Positions 1-11,488 of a stretch of 64,000 nucleotides of DNA are shown piece by piece. The notes below the pieces were generated by a model. The model was not told where the DNA came from and did no database searches. It saw only the letters and a list, made by a program, of their open reading frames with translations. A program made the position numbers and the translations under genes. The stretch is from Branchiostoma floridae (lineage: Eukaryota; Chordata; Leptocardii; Amphioxiformes; Branchiostomatidae): positions 5,864,784 to 5,928,783 of the forward strand of contig NC_049987.1 of the NCBI RefSeq assembly GCF_000003815.2, read 5' to 3'. The stretch's first letter is position 1; each line of letters opens with the position of its first letter.

Positions 1-79
1 CGTATGGAATTGAATTTGCAGGATATTGTCATGACAGATCAGGGTATCTACGAAGTTTCAGTGTACCTCGCATTTCCCT

Positions 80-250
80 AGCCTCCGTTGCAGACTTTGA
101 GTAGGGCTTGTTTGTATGGTAGGAGAGGGGGCCTGATTAGCGAATTCGACGTTGGCTAGGTTCTCTTATGCCAGGAAAGGGAAGTTTACCGAGGAAAGGA
201 GTGTGCCGTGGAAAGGACTTTGCCACGTCTTCGAGTATGCTTTCAGATTA
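80..250 (+). repeat. Interspersed repeat shared with 42090-42245
   Basis: The stretch from the CCTCCGTTGCAGAC block through GTTGGCTAGGTTCTCT and the following GGAAAGGGA-type pieces recurs as reverse complement at 42090-42245. Two dispersed copies in opposite orientation point to a transposable element fragment. No coding capacity is visible. Confidence 0.5.
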
Positions 251-607
251 AGTGACCACCACCCCTCCCCCTGCAGTCAGAATGGGTAGTCCCCGATGAC
301 GTCATATGAGGAAGTAACTGCAAGGTGTTTTCTTCTCAACTTGTCTCCTTCGAGCTATGTTAAAAAAAAATGAAGTAAAAGGAACATATACCAAGGAATA
401 AACCGTGAGGGTGACCGAAAGAAAATGAATCGTTTCATGAAATCGACAGCACTCGCTTCTTATATTGATTCCCATGCAGCCCCTGTGAGTAACAGGCTGG
501 AAATGTGCTTGCCCACAGGGATATAGAACTCGATTTGAGGACGAATCTTGAAAAGGAAAGGGAAGAAGTTAAACAGTGTAGTCAAGCACCTCCAAACTGA
601 CCCTTTT

Positions 608-690
608 GGCGTAACAGATAGCGCGCTGGGTTTGTGAGCTGGCGGCCAGGGTTTGACGCTGGTTCGAATCCCGGGAGCAAGGAGACTGTT
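608..690 (+). repeat. tRNA-derived SINE head
   Basis: A perfect B-box-like GGTTCGAATCC lies at 661-671, preceded about 50 bases upstream by an A-box-like TGGCGTAACAG. The segment lacks a foldable acceptor stem, so it is a SINE promoter remnant rather than a tRNA gene. Confidence 0.5.
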
Positions 691-703
691 TTTACTTCCT
701 CCC

Positions 704-798
704 CAAGCAGAGGTTGGTGGGGGAAATCGTGACCTTTTCCTCATATGCCGTATTTTTTTCGGACCAGCCTCACGATTTTCCCACCAACCTCTGCTTTG
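704..798. repeat. Fold-back MITE, about 95 bp
   Basis: Arms at about 704-733 and 769-798 are near-perfect inverted copies with the core AAGCAGAGGTTGGTGGG, separated by about 35 bases. This is the structure of a short miniature inverted-repeat element. Confidence 0.6.
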
Positions 799-3547
799 AG
801 GGTCGTGTGTACTTGCTTCTTAGAATTTAAAACACGACCACCATAGTTTGTCAGTACAGTGCAAACACTCAATTATTCTGTAGATTGTCTAGATTGCCTG
901 AGATGACACCCCCTTCACACACACACAAACACACACATGCATACACATACACACACGCACAAACAATACGTACACGCTTCGTAATCTCCAACAAACAGAT
1001 CTTCACCGAGTTAAATAGTAACTGTTCGATCGATATCTATCAATCCCACACACAATTACACCGTACTTCCCTCTCCCTATAATCTACACTTGTAACAAAA
1101 CAAACTCTTTCTTAAAATCCCCATCGTGTGCGTTCTCTCTGACTCTGACTCATTCCCGTCGCTTTCTCGCTCACCGCTGCCCTCTTATCTTCCATTCTCT
1201 CTCACCTCCAGTTCTCTCAGACATAATGAATATCTGTCCTACTTACCTGAAAAGAGAGTCTCAAGAAACTGAAGATATAGACCTTCTAAACACTGTGCTT
1301 TAAGAAGGCCGTTGAGCTATAAATATCTCGGGGAATCCCCCATGACCTCAGGGGACTTTCAGATTACGCCATAGAGCGACCTACGTAGTTTCGGATTGCG
1401 TTACTCATTCCATCCGCCAAGGGGCGCTGCTTTAATACATATTTATGGTTGACACAGCTACTTTGTAATAGCCTCAAACATTTTTTTCTTCAAAAGTTTG
1501 TACAATCCACAGCTTTTTAGCTATGGAAATATGATTTGGATGAACGAATACAGCTACAAACTTAAATTCACACGAAATGATATCTACATTTCGTTTTGGT
1601 TGTCGGTACTTTTTGCAAAAGCCGTTTACCCCTATGTAACACATTGGTATGGTCCGACAAGCATGGTGACGTTCGTTCAGAGAAAGCCGCCTCAGAAAAC
1701 CCCGGCTATTTTAAACATCATGAAGAATGGTAATAGACACTACACGACTTAAAGAAATCCCCACTTATACACAGTATCCCTACATGCTATCTATACTATC
1801 TGTGGTTCGTTTAGCTATGCACGCCTTATATGGGCGAGTTAGCTGATTTCATTCAATTGATTCACCACAGCATCACAAGTATCTCAAGTGTAAGCCAAGG
1901 CAATAAGAGACGTTGACTTTTTTCCATACCTCAAATGACACATAAATATTCACGCACGTAAACACACTCTGAAAAAATAATAGCACGTGCATTCACAAAC
2001 GCACACTTCTCTACGTTAGTGCATTAGGATATAAATGTGTGTGGGTGGTTGATTACGATAGTTTCGATCGCTTGTATACATATGCAGTACCAAAGTAGCT
2101 GTATGAGGGCGCTTGGGGGCTATGGGGATTTCTATTCTTAAGGGCCACGGGGTGACTGGCTTCGACGCAGTGAGAATCATAGTAGGGTGCACTAGAGAAA
2201 TACAAAAGTCGATACGTTTGAGCTTAGGTACAAACTTCAATATGTTTCTAAATACCTGTCTCGGCTTCTCACGCCCTCTTTGACAAAGCGCTGTGCGCAG
2301 TCAGCTCCCCCCCCCCCCCGAGGCAGTTGCGTAAGGAGACCCATTTATAAACGTCATGAAAACCATTCAAAATCCAAATCATACAGTCTCAAAGCCAACA
2401 TATTCCTACACCACACAGCATAATTTACATTTTTACAACACAATTCTGGCCGTACTTCGTTCTACCCGCGGATAAATACTGTCCTCTGTTACCTTATGGT
2501 GCTATCACCTATGACCTACAATACGCCACAAAAAAGAATCAAACCCCTCGTAAAACCATTATAAAATTTGTGTTCACCTTTTCTTTCACAGTGCTGGAAG
2601 TTGCATGGAGACCATAGAATAATTAGCAATACGTTTATGTATGTACTTTTAACAGTTTATAATTTGTTACATGTAGGTTTAGGGCTAGCTCTTTCTTTGA
2701 TAATGCCCTTTTACTGCGTTTGATCAATGGAGCGGCCACTCTAGCTCGGGGGTTCCCCACGGTCACAGGACGTGATAAGAACCTGCGTCATCGTTTAAAC
2801 TAACTGCGTACCTGTGACAAACGAGCCGTGCGTTTTACTTTTGTCCGATACGAAAGTGATCGTGACCGCCACGAAGATACTCGAAGAAGCCTAGGTAAGC
2901 ATACCTGTCACTTATCAGCATTATGTTGGCGTTTTGCGTGATTGATCGAAGGTGTCTTGACGAGGAACAGAGCAGAGGGTGTGGCAACGCCAGGTGTAAG
3001 GCATAAACTTTTCTGGCGCGCTGTCGCCCAACAGAATGAAATGCTTGTCAATGGTTGTGTTCTGGTTCATCTTTGCCACGTTGATATGTGTGTGGAGTAT
3101 TTTTTTTTCTTTCGGAACAATTGTCATGTGTGTTATGAACTACGCTTTTCCTTCTGACGTAGGTCACTTGATATTGCCACTTAGTTAAACTCCTAGTCTG
3201 ATCTTTTGTACAAGATGCAACGAAAATACTTTAAAGAACGTGATTCTGAAGAAAATTCAAAAGTCAGAAAGCAGGACGCTATGTCAATTGCCCAATAAAA
3301 AACAACAGGGTAATGTCTTTTATACTTCTATACACAACTCGACAACAGGCGCTACATAAACAGGCAGATATGGTTACAGACAAATATACGTAAGGTGTTT
3401 AGAACAATACGGTCCTGCACGACAAGGGATATCGATGTCATGGCTCTCTCTATGTGTAAATTTACCCACCGGTACACAAGTACTTTGAGTTTGCTAGTTG
3501 ATGGTACAAATGTGCATACTAAGTATTCCTTTTTTTCAACTTCGTAG

Positions 3548-3845
3548 ATTTGAGACATCGACAGTCATGGCACAGGGAGGAGACAGCGTGTCTCTCCGCA
3601 GACAGCGTTGGGAAAAGATGAGCATGGAAGACATGCAAGCAGAGTGAGAGTCACTGTACAACAAGGTGCAGTGTTTGGAGATCGACAATAAAGATTTGAT
3701 GGAAAAGTATGAAGCCATACTGCAAAGCAGGGAGAACGTGATTGAAGCTAAATACAAGGTCATGGAAGAGAAGGACAGAGCTGAAGACGAACACAAGAGG
3801 GCAACAGCGCAGAGAGAAGTGGCATTCGCTTGTAACTTGCTCTGA
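3548..3845 (+). pseudogene. Coiled-coil gene relic, related to the 4699-5595 gene
   Basis: From ATG at 3567 the frame reads 26 codons, meets TGA at 3645-3647, then stays open for 65 more codons to TGA at 3843. The second part (VQCLEIDNKDLMEKYEAILQ) aligns with residues 48-70 and onward of the minus-strand neighbour (MQCLTEDNERLEGEKKALVD), and both continue as E/K-rich coiled coil. A pyrimidine-rich tract ending TTCGTAG at 3547 looks like a splice acceptor. The in-frame stop suggests a duplicated, degraded copy, although a sequencing error or readthrough cannot be excluded. Confidence 0.6.
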
Positions 3846-4698
3846 ACTGTAGGACTGACACTGTGGTGTATTGTTGAAATAGTGCTGAACATTGGAGTTC
3901 TTAAGCTTTCATCGAAAGTTGTTTTTATGACTTAAGTCCGACTGAGGAGAAAAGACACACGGTGTCATACTTCAACAAATGTTTACACTGTTGCTGTGTC
4001 CGTTCCCACAAACCACAACAATTTTTTATACATGCACCAAACACACTGCAGCATGAATTGCTATCAGTTTCGAAGTGCTGTCTGGCGAATCACAAGAGCG
4101 GATAACAATGCGATGTCACACCTTACATATCTACATAGACAGAAAACGCTGAAGAGGCATCCCAAACCGTGAACCATTAGTGCTGACATTGTAAATAACA
4201 ACAACGAAGTCATGAAATTGACCGACATTGTCTTTAATACACAATTTCAAACTGTGCTTTACGTAACCGTTTATGTAGCTCAAAGTATAATGACCATATG
4301 ATATTTGCCTTTGGTAGACTTGATTTGTGTCCTTCGCTTGTTGAGTGATTGTTTTGATTGAAAAATAAAGCAAATGGCATTGAAGCCATGATCTTGTGTC
4401 GTCCTGTGGTATCATAGAATTTACATTCATCTCATTACTCATCTTGTCACATCGCAATAACATTCAAGTCTACCTTGAAATGTTACACCTACTATAAAAC
4501 AGAGATGACAACAAATGATATGATGCAATACTAGTCATTAAAATAACTAAAACATGATGCACCAGCTTAATATCCAACAATTTCTAACATAATAAAACAA
4601 AATGACAAAAGGTACTAGGGATGATGTATACTATTATGATTTACTCTACTACTGTTATTCAGTGATCTTGAAAATATTAAGTTCATGTACACATGGCT

Positions 4699-5595
4699 TT
4701 ATATGCTTGTTTGCATTGTGATGTATTCATTGCTTGGACGCATGTGAACTGCCTGGGAAACCTCATAAACACTTTTGATATTATCAAGTGAGCCGCCCTG
4801 AGTATCAACCGCCCCGATGTGAACCATGTTGTTGTTCCCCTGCACTTTGACACTCTTATTCTTTCCCATGAAACGCCTGATTACATTCTTTTTGCCGCTC
4901 TTCCTGGGTGGAGCATCTCTCGGCGAAGGAAGCGGTGGGGGGTTTTGCATTTCTACCGGCACTTCTGGTTCGTCTTGTTCTTCTATGCTCTCGTAGAACT
5001 CCTCGCTATCATCGCTAGAAGACTCAGTCGGGATTTTGTCTCCCGCGCCCAAGGCACCACACCTTTCGTATGGAGTCTCTTTGGTTGCCTTTAGGTTCTT
5101 GCGGAATTCGTCCAATTCCAGCTCGGCCTTTTCCAGTCTCTCCTTGGTGATCTTCAGGAATTCTTCCTGCTGCTCATACATCTTCTTCATGAACTCAGCC
5201 TCAGATGTCGCGCGCTTTCCTTTTTCTTCGTGCCGTATCATCGTCTTCTCCATCTCGCATTGGGCCCGGTACAGTTCTTGCTTTTCCTTCTTTAGGGATT
5301 GGTTTTCTTCCGTCATCTTTTCCTTCTCAGCAACGGCCTTATCTCTTTCTTTAGCGATCTTCTCCTTTTCCTCGATGATGCTGGCGCGGCTGTCGACCAG
5401 AGCCTTCTTCTCGCCTTCAAGACGCTCGTTATCTTCCGTTAGGCACTGCATCTTGCTGAGGAGCGACGATAGATTTGCAAGAAGATCTTCTTTCGAGCTG
5501 AACCTCATCTGCGATTGGAATGTAGCTAGCTCTTGGGTTGTCTTGGTCCTCAATCCGTCTGAGCATTGTTTCGGATACTTCCATATTTCATCCAT
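4699..5595 (-). CDS. Coiled-coil protein with RHIM-like C-terminal motif
   Basis: The frame encodes 298 residues. Residues about 35-170 are an E/K-rich heptad-type coiled coil. Residues 191-212 are acidic and serine-rich, 218-230 are proline-rich (PPPLPSP), and 231-250 are basic. Residues 249-261 read VKVQGNNNMVHIG, which resembles the RHIM/cryptic-RHIM functional-amyloid signature, though the Q-to-G spacing is one residue shorter than the classical core. A strong acceptor (pyrimidine tract then GCAG) lies 10 bases upstream of the ATG at 5606-5613, so the start is in a second exon after a 5' UTR intron. I do not recognise a named family. The architecture fits an oligomerising adaptor, which is inference. 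Confidence 0.75.
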   Translation of the reverse strand: MDEIWKYPKQCSDGLRTKTTQELATFQSQMRFSSKEDLLANLSSLLSKMQCLTEDNERLEGEKKALVDSRASIIEEKEKIAKERDKAVAEKEKMTEENQSLKKEKQELYRAQCEMEKTMIRHEEKGKRATSEAEFMKKMYEQQEEFLKITKERLEKAELELDEFRKNLKATKETPYERCGALGAGDKIPTESSSDDSEEFYESIEEQDEPEVPVEMQNPPPLPSPRDAPPRKSGKKNVIRRFMGKNKSVKVQGNNNMVHIGAVDTQGGSLDNIKSVYEVSQAVHMRPSNEYITMQTSI

Positions 5596-5613
5596 CTTGG
5601 TGTTACTGCACAG

Positions 5614-7492
5614 AAAGAAGGAAATCGAAGGTTTTTTTACCTGTAATTTACCTGCAATTATCCTGAAATTGGGTGCTCGTCCCTATCCAAATCGTACGAT
5701 GACAGAGTTTACAACCGGGGCTTAAAACATGGCGTTGTTTGCTTTGTGCGATATGCCAACCATCGTGGTTACACAATGACATATGTGCGGTTGTCAATAG
5801 TCCTCATATCAACAGTTATCAACTTCAAGTGCCTTGACTATCTTCACTGACAGTATGGTTCCGATGTTGTTGAAGCAATCTCACAATGCTATCGTGCTAG
5901 GGAAAATGTTGCGCCATTTATCAAATTCAGCAAATTACCTGACGCGTTGTTGTGTCAACATCACCCTGTGTTAGCGACTAACTGTTAATTATTAACTCCC
6001 GACACCGCCCCAAAACGCCCACAAGGAAGCTTTACTCAAAGAATGAGAAAAAAATGCGTGTTGGCAAGTTTATAATGGCTTTGGTGTGAAGAGGCTTGGC
6101 AAATATCAAAGTGGCGTTGGAGTAACATCAGTTACACTTTGCCATTGCGTAACATGCATGTATATAGCCACGGGCCGAATACAAGTCTGCGTAGTTATGG
6201 AAATGTTTGCTCACACAAATCAATACTACCTACCTACTACCTACACTCCTTTTTTTCGCAATTTCTAATCACCAGACAAGTGGTGACGAGAATCATACTA
6301 CTTGTACAAGTAACAGAAGCCTTGTGTACTATTGAAAGATGTAAACATGTACTTTTAACGCCAACTACTTTAGCTCGCGGCATTAGATTTCTTGGTCAAT
6401 ACTAAGTCAACAAAGAAATGTCAAATACAAGCTAAGCCATGTAAACTAACATACAGATTGAATCATGAACAAGTTTAAATCTCTCGTAAAGCTAACAACT
6501 CACCCAAACTGTGGCAATGACGTTAAGTAGCTCTTTCCAGAACAATGAAAAGTGGTGGGTGTGGTATGGCTTGGAAAAAAAACAGAACTGCATGTAACTT
6601 GGCACCCGGGGGTTCCCCTACTTAACTAATTAAACAACACATGACCGGTAGCTGGCGTGACGATGCCGATCGCCATCAACAAGAGCAGTGTAAGGGTACC
6701 TCAAGTTCTCTCTCCGCGCTACCGCACGGCTATACTGACTGTTGTTTTCGCTTACCAAATGTGAGCTGCAAGCTCTTTATTCATGGTAAAATGTGGTAAT
6801 TCTGTCACGAGAACTTAAGACAATGAAAACAGCAAAATAATAGTTTATGCAAAAGTGAAAGTGCAGGATCCCCTACTGACTGTATTTGCCTCACGTCACC
6901 CTTACAGTACAATCAAATGATCCGTTACATGCACTTTTCGAAAGAATCGCCAGGAGCATGGAAGGACGCCCAATGTCTAGCATTCCTATGGTATGCGTTT
7001 AAATGCAGAATGACTTCGTTATCAAAACGTTTTCTCATACATGTAGTATTCTCAGATTAATTTAGGATGTAGTTGAGCATATACAGTTAGTTCACATATT
7101 TCATTACCAACTCGAATGTCACGGTTATTTCACACACAAAAAAGTCTCCTAGGTCCAATTCGGCACTTTTCTGGTATACCGAAAGCAGCTGGGGATGGTA
7201 TATCCTAAATTTTAGCGAGACACCCCAGACATTCATGCATGCTTCATTTAGCACTGTACCTAAATGTAAAGCCTAGGTTAGTTGCGCACCAAGCGACTTT
7301 CCGACAAACCGCAAGGGCCCTACATCGCCAAAGATCGCTAGATTTTATGATACACAGCCAGTATATTCTATGGTAGGAAGAAGTCCTGAGTTAAAATCTA
7401 TGTACAATAAGGCACGTGAACAATTATCGGCACGTTTAGAATACTGACAAACGGAACCGAAATCTTCTTATCTTGCACCCCGGGTATCCAAT
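5614..7492. other. Intergenic stretch, no feature recognised
   Basis: Only short open frames without motifs are present on both strands. The 5' exon or exons of the 4699-5595 gene should lie within or beyond this stretch, but I cannot point to one. The part next to 7492 would contain the 3' UTR of the first channel gene. Confidence 0.4.
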
Positions 7493-8937
7493 CTAAAGCG
7501 ACGTCTCTCTCTGTTCTATCTTCTCGGTGTTCTCCGGAGTATCTTCCGGTTCCGGTTTGAGGTCGTTGATCGCCCGGTACGGATTGGTCATCTCGTACAC
7601 GTACATGGCGTTGAACTTGTCCACGAAGATCGGCATCAGCATCGCCATGATCAGAATCCCAAAGAAGAAGGAGAACACTGCCACAAGTTTCCCGGCACCC
7701 CCCTGTGGGTACGTGTCTCCGTATCCTACCGTCGTCATGGTGATGATAGCCCACCAAAAGGAATCCGGGATGCTGGTAAAGAACGTTTCCGGAACGTACT
7801 CCTCGGTGACGTAGATTCCTGTGGCGAAGGTGACGACACCGATCATGAGGAACAGGAACAGCGAACCTAGGGCGTGTCGACTCTCGTACACTGTTACCGC
7901 TAGGAGTCGCATGGCCTTCACGTGACGGGACAGTTTGAGGATCCGCAGGACCCTCACGAGTCGCAGGATCCGTAACACGACCAGAGAGAGCGCCGCCCTC
8001 TCACGAGACGTCGCAAACACGATCAGCACCAGGGTGACGAAGAAAGGAAGGATGGCTGCGAAGTCAATGATGTTTAGCAGTTTCTTTGCGAAGGCCGCCT
8101 TGCTTGGACAGGCATAGAAACGCATTGCTAACTCGAGAGTAAACCAGACGACACATGCGGTTTCTACACAGAAGAACGGGTTCTGAAAGGCACTCTGTAG
8201 CTGGCTGATCGTTTCTTCCAGACTCTTCGAGGCTGTTGTGTTTGTCGGTGGCTCGGTGGAGTTTGTCAGCATGTCGCTGATGTTTAGCAGGTCGGCGTCA
8301 GTCGTTCTGAACTGCGGTAACGTCTCAACGCAGGTCTCTGCCACGGAGATCAGAATGAAGAGAAACGACAAAACGGCAACGATCCTCGCGCCGGCAGAGC
8401 TCTCTGGCTGTTCGAAGAGATCCCATATGATCCGCTTGATCCTGTTTTGCGGCTCGAGCTCTTCATCGGGCACGTAGCAACCCTCATTTTTCAAAAGGTC
8501 TTTGATGACGCTGTCTCCCATGTCGAAATACTTCAACTCCATGACAAAGATTTCTACAGGCACATTCCGCGGGCGCTTCATGATCCCGGTCTGGTAGTAA
8601 AAAAGGATTCCTTCGAAGCTCGGGCGATGTCGGTCGAAGAAGTATTCGTCATAATCCTTGCAGTAGAATTTCTTACGCCTTGAGGCGTCGCCAAGAAGGG
8701 TGTCCGGATATCTGCTCAGGATATTCTCGTGCGTGAAGAAGTGCATGCCGCTCACGTTCATTCTGATTACGTGGTTCTCGATAGTTTTTGTGTTGCCGCC
8801 ATTTTGTGCTTGGCCTTTTGTTTGAACTTGACCTTTCACCTTCTTTTCAAGAGACGATCTGCGTTGCCATGGGAGCGATTGTTCTCCATCCTTTGCTGCC
8901 TCAGTCGATCCTTTGTTGTGCTTCTTTGACGTATCAT
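7493..8937 (-). CDS. Kv gene 1, exon 2 (T1 to C-terminus)
   Basis: The acceptor TTGCATTCTTTCTGACAG sits immediately upstream of 8937 on the minus strand. The exon starts in phase 1 and ends at the stop codon 7493-7495, after the PDZ-ligand tail ETSL. Confidence 0.88.
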
Positions 8938-9812
8938 CTGTCAGAAAGAATGCAAGGAGTAATTTTTTATCAGGATGAAGTTGTTTAAAGGTATCACCTA
9001 GTTCATTCAGCGGTGTCAGTAAATATTTACCAAATTCCAAATTACACTCAACAAACGGAACATGTCCTCAACAGTCGAGGTTGGTATGTTGCTTGACAGT
9101 TGTACAGAATAGATGAGAGGAAACTCAGCATATTTATGTTGCATCTGACGCTAACTTTAATAGTATTTCGTCCGTTGACCAATATTGACCGTTGCATAAT
9201 AATCGCGGAATCCATACTTTTTTGTATGAACTTTTTGCGCCTTAACACATCAATAAATATCAAGTCATCATCATGCATAGATGTGTTTCTAAATGAATGT
9301 TTGTCGGAAGTTTACTAAGTTGATTTTACAGAAGCTGTGGGAGGAATAAGTTGACTTTGCAAACACACGATCGGCCTCCTCCCTGCCCTCACCCCTCAAT
9401 ATGTAGGTTTTAGACTAATTCGGAGAATGATGATTCAATTTGAAAGGGTATTGCCACACGCGGAAACAGACTTCTAAATCTTCAGAAGGCAAGGGTTCCC
9501 TATGGGATATGATATATCCTGATTATGTAGTGAGATAAATGAGATAAAAAGTTTTGGAACTGTTCAGAACCAAGTTTCCTGTTCTTATTCCAGTACATTA
9601 CTTATTCTTATTCCAATAGAAGTCTTTGTTAAACAAACGTTAAAGTGCCAAAGTAGAGCCAGCGAATAATTTCAAGAGGGCGTTTTGTGGTCTACACAAC
9701 TCTTTGATAAACACTCACCCTCCGTGACGCGCACATTCCGCTGGACGTCGTGCACGTATGGCGCAGGAAGCGACAGCTGTGCATCAGTGCCGTCTCTTGT
9801 GTAGGCTGCCAT
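7493..9812 (-). CDS. Kv1-like voltage-gated K+ channel, gene 1 (two exons)
   Basis: Exons 9812-9719 and 8937-7493 join in phase 1 (GAG G / AT GAT) to give 512 codons plus stop. In order the protein has a short N-tail, a T1 tetramerisation domain (about 88-187, with YPDTLLGD and FFDRHRPSFE), S1-S3, an S4 with five charges (RILRLVRVLRILK), a pore with TMTTVGYGD (filter about 434-439), S6, and a C-tail ending ETSL. T1 lacks the Kv2-4 zinc-binding pattern, as in Shaker/Kv1. Three N-glycosylation sequons lie in the S1-S2 loop. S6 reads MLMPIF where Kv1 has LPVPVI, so the first proline of PVP is lost. The uninterrupted frame running to 9040 reads into intron upstream of a strong acceptor at 8938. 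Confidence 0.88.
9719..9812 (-). CDS. Kv gene 1, hidden first coding exon
   Basis: ATG at 9812 opens 31 codons (starting MAAYTRDGTDAQLSLPAPYV) and ends GAG G followed by the consensus donor GTGAGT. The leftover base gives exactly the phase needed by the acceptor at 8938. It replaces the improbable N-terminus encoded upstream of that acceptor. Confidence 0.7.
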
Positions 9813-10020
9813 CGCGTCGGAATACACACAGTGGGCCCGGGATAGCGCAAACTTTACGTGAGGCGAATCATGCGGGTCTGTATAGGCCGCGCTAATTTCG
9901 TACGCTGGTTCTTGCTTTGAAAAGAAAACGAACGATATTGGTTCGGCCGATTATGCCAAAGAAACAAAAGATGTATTCCGACTACCCGGCCTATCCTAGC
10001 AAATCTGCCTATATTTTCTT

Positions 10021-10066
10021 TTTTGGGGGTGGGGTGGGGTGGTAGGTAGGGGGGTGGGAGTGGATC
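10021..10066 (+). promoter_or_regulatory. G-rich tract upstream of Kv gene 1
   Basis: At least four runs of four or more G occur within about 45 bases, roughly 210-250 bases upstream of the Kv gene 1 start codon. The pattern can form a G-quadruplex. A promoter role is inference. Confidence 0.35.
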
Positions 10067-11089
10067 GACCGCTCACAAGGGACATAAAACTTTCGATTTT
10101 GCAGAACAAGAACTTACAGACTTCATCATGTCTTTCATGTCTTTTTGGTTTGTCTTTCACAGTCTATTACTTAATTGTTAATACTTTGCACAGCTGACGG
10201 AAGAATTCGTGGTAGTTTTACTTCTGTATTTATATTATATCAATAGCATTTATTAGATTGTCCGATATCTTAAAAAAAAACATAATGGGAGATAATCAGG
10301 ATGCTACCTATTATCCCTTTTTTTCAGGACGTCTTACGATAACGGAAACACATCATTAATTTTCGAAGGCCGTATATTGTAACACACAGATACGCACACA
10401 CAGCTTTCATCGTTTTTACTTTGAATGACCTAGGACCAATGAGTTGAATTGTTGTGCCTTTATTTGCATTGAGTTGAATACCGTGGCGGCTAGAAAAGAT
10501 TGAATACCGTATCGTGTCAACCCTCCGCGACTTGACTCCTTTCAGTCCTTTTGGAACAGTAGGTACAATACATGGAGGAACAAGAGAGGGTTGATTGAAA
10601 ATATAAACTCCCTTTTGCCACCTTTTTCTTCGAATGTCGTCCAAAATTCCTGCGCATACACAATACAAGAATTCTTCGGACCCATACTTAACATTATGCT
10701 CATTAACTTCAATTTAGTTTAAAACAACAACAATATGTTATATCTGTTACATTCACAAATACTCAGCTGACATACCTTCTTATTCACTTACTGCAATGGT
10801 CAACATTGCTATATACATATAAGTTAATACTAGTGATATCAGTGGGCAAACCAAACATTTGAAATACAACAATCTGCAGCTAGGAGTGAAGTCGTAAAGG
10901 TCATCTAAGAAGTGTTCACACAAGTGCATACATTAAAAGTCCGTTTGAGTTTCTTATGTACATTTTTCTGGGTTTAGAGGCAGAGCGCGTCCGAAAAAAG
11001 TCCCCAGAAACTGTTCCTAAAACAAAGATATGTCAATTTGAACTTGTACATTCTTGTACGTACATCTTCAATGCGTACCAAAAGACGGA
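10067..11089. other. Spacer between Kv genes 1 and 2
   Basis: No exon recognised. The 114-codon minus-strand frame at 10324-10668 has no motif, and its sequence is low in coding character. Confidence 0.4.
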
Positions 11090-11488
11090 CTAGACCAAAG
11101 TCTCTCGCCGTCTTAACTTTCGTCTTTTCGGTAGTTTTTCTTTCTGCGTGAGCTCGAGTACTTCCCCGTACGGATTAACAATCTCTGACATATACAATGC
11201 ACCGAACCTGTCCACAAACGTCGGGATCAAAATCGCCATTATCAGTATTCCATAGACGGCGCAGACGACAGCGACGATTTTCCCGCCAAGACTGATGACG
11301 TCCGTTTCACCGTACCCGACCGTCGTCATGGTGATGACGGACTTCCAGAAGGAGTGGGGCACGCTGGGAAATGCCGCGTCAGGGTGCCGTTGTTCCGTGA
11401 TGTAGAGACCGGTAGCTGACGTCACGATGCCGATCGCCATCACCAAGAGCAGGGTGAGCAAAGCGTAGCGACTGTCGTACACCGTGAT
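11090..11488 (-). CDS. Kv gene 2, last exon (S5, pore, S6, tail)
   Basis: The acceptor CCACGCAG ends at 11489, and the stop is at 11090-11092. It encodes ITVYDSRYAL through the pore and the basic tail KRRKLRRRETLV. Confidence 0.85.
   Translation of the reverse strand: MTVYDSRYALLTLLLVMAIGIVTSATGLYITEQRHPDAAFPSVPHSFWKSVITMTTVGYGETDVISLGGKIVAVVCAVYGILIMAILIPTFVDRFGALYMSEIVNPYGEVLELTQKEKLPKRRKLRRRETLV

Larger units (their letters stand above)
251..3547. other. Intergenic stretch with small repeats
   Basis: I see no convincing exon here. The open frames are short, lack conserved motifs and do not combine with good splice sites. Contents recognised are a tRNA-like SINE head near 608-680, a fold-back at 704-798, a CA-rich run near 915-960 and a poly-C run near 2308-2320. 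Confidence 0.5.

Noticed and set aside
4131-4463. 110-codon minus-strand frame
   Set aside because: It lies downstream of the coiled-coil gene stop, probably in its 3' UTR, with no motif.
5036-5725. 229-codon plus-strand frame
   Set aside because: It is Ser/Phe-rich antisense of the E/K-rich coiled coil on the minus strand.
7398-7757. His/Arg-rich minus-strand frame overlapping the Kv gene 1 end
   Set aside because: It is an alternative frame of the channel's pore and tail coding sequence.
8938-9040. N-terminal extension of Kv gene 1 beginning MEFGKYLL
   Set aside because: It spans a strong pyrimidine tract and acceptor. A better first exon exists at 9719-9812.
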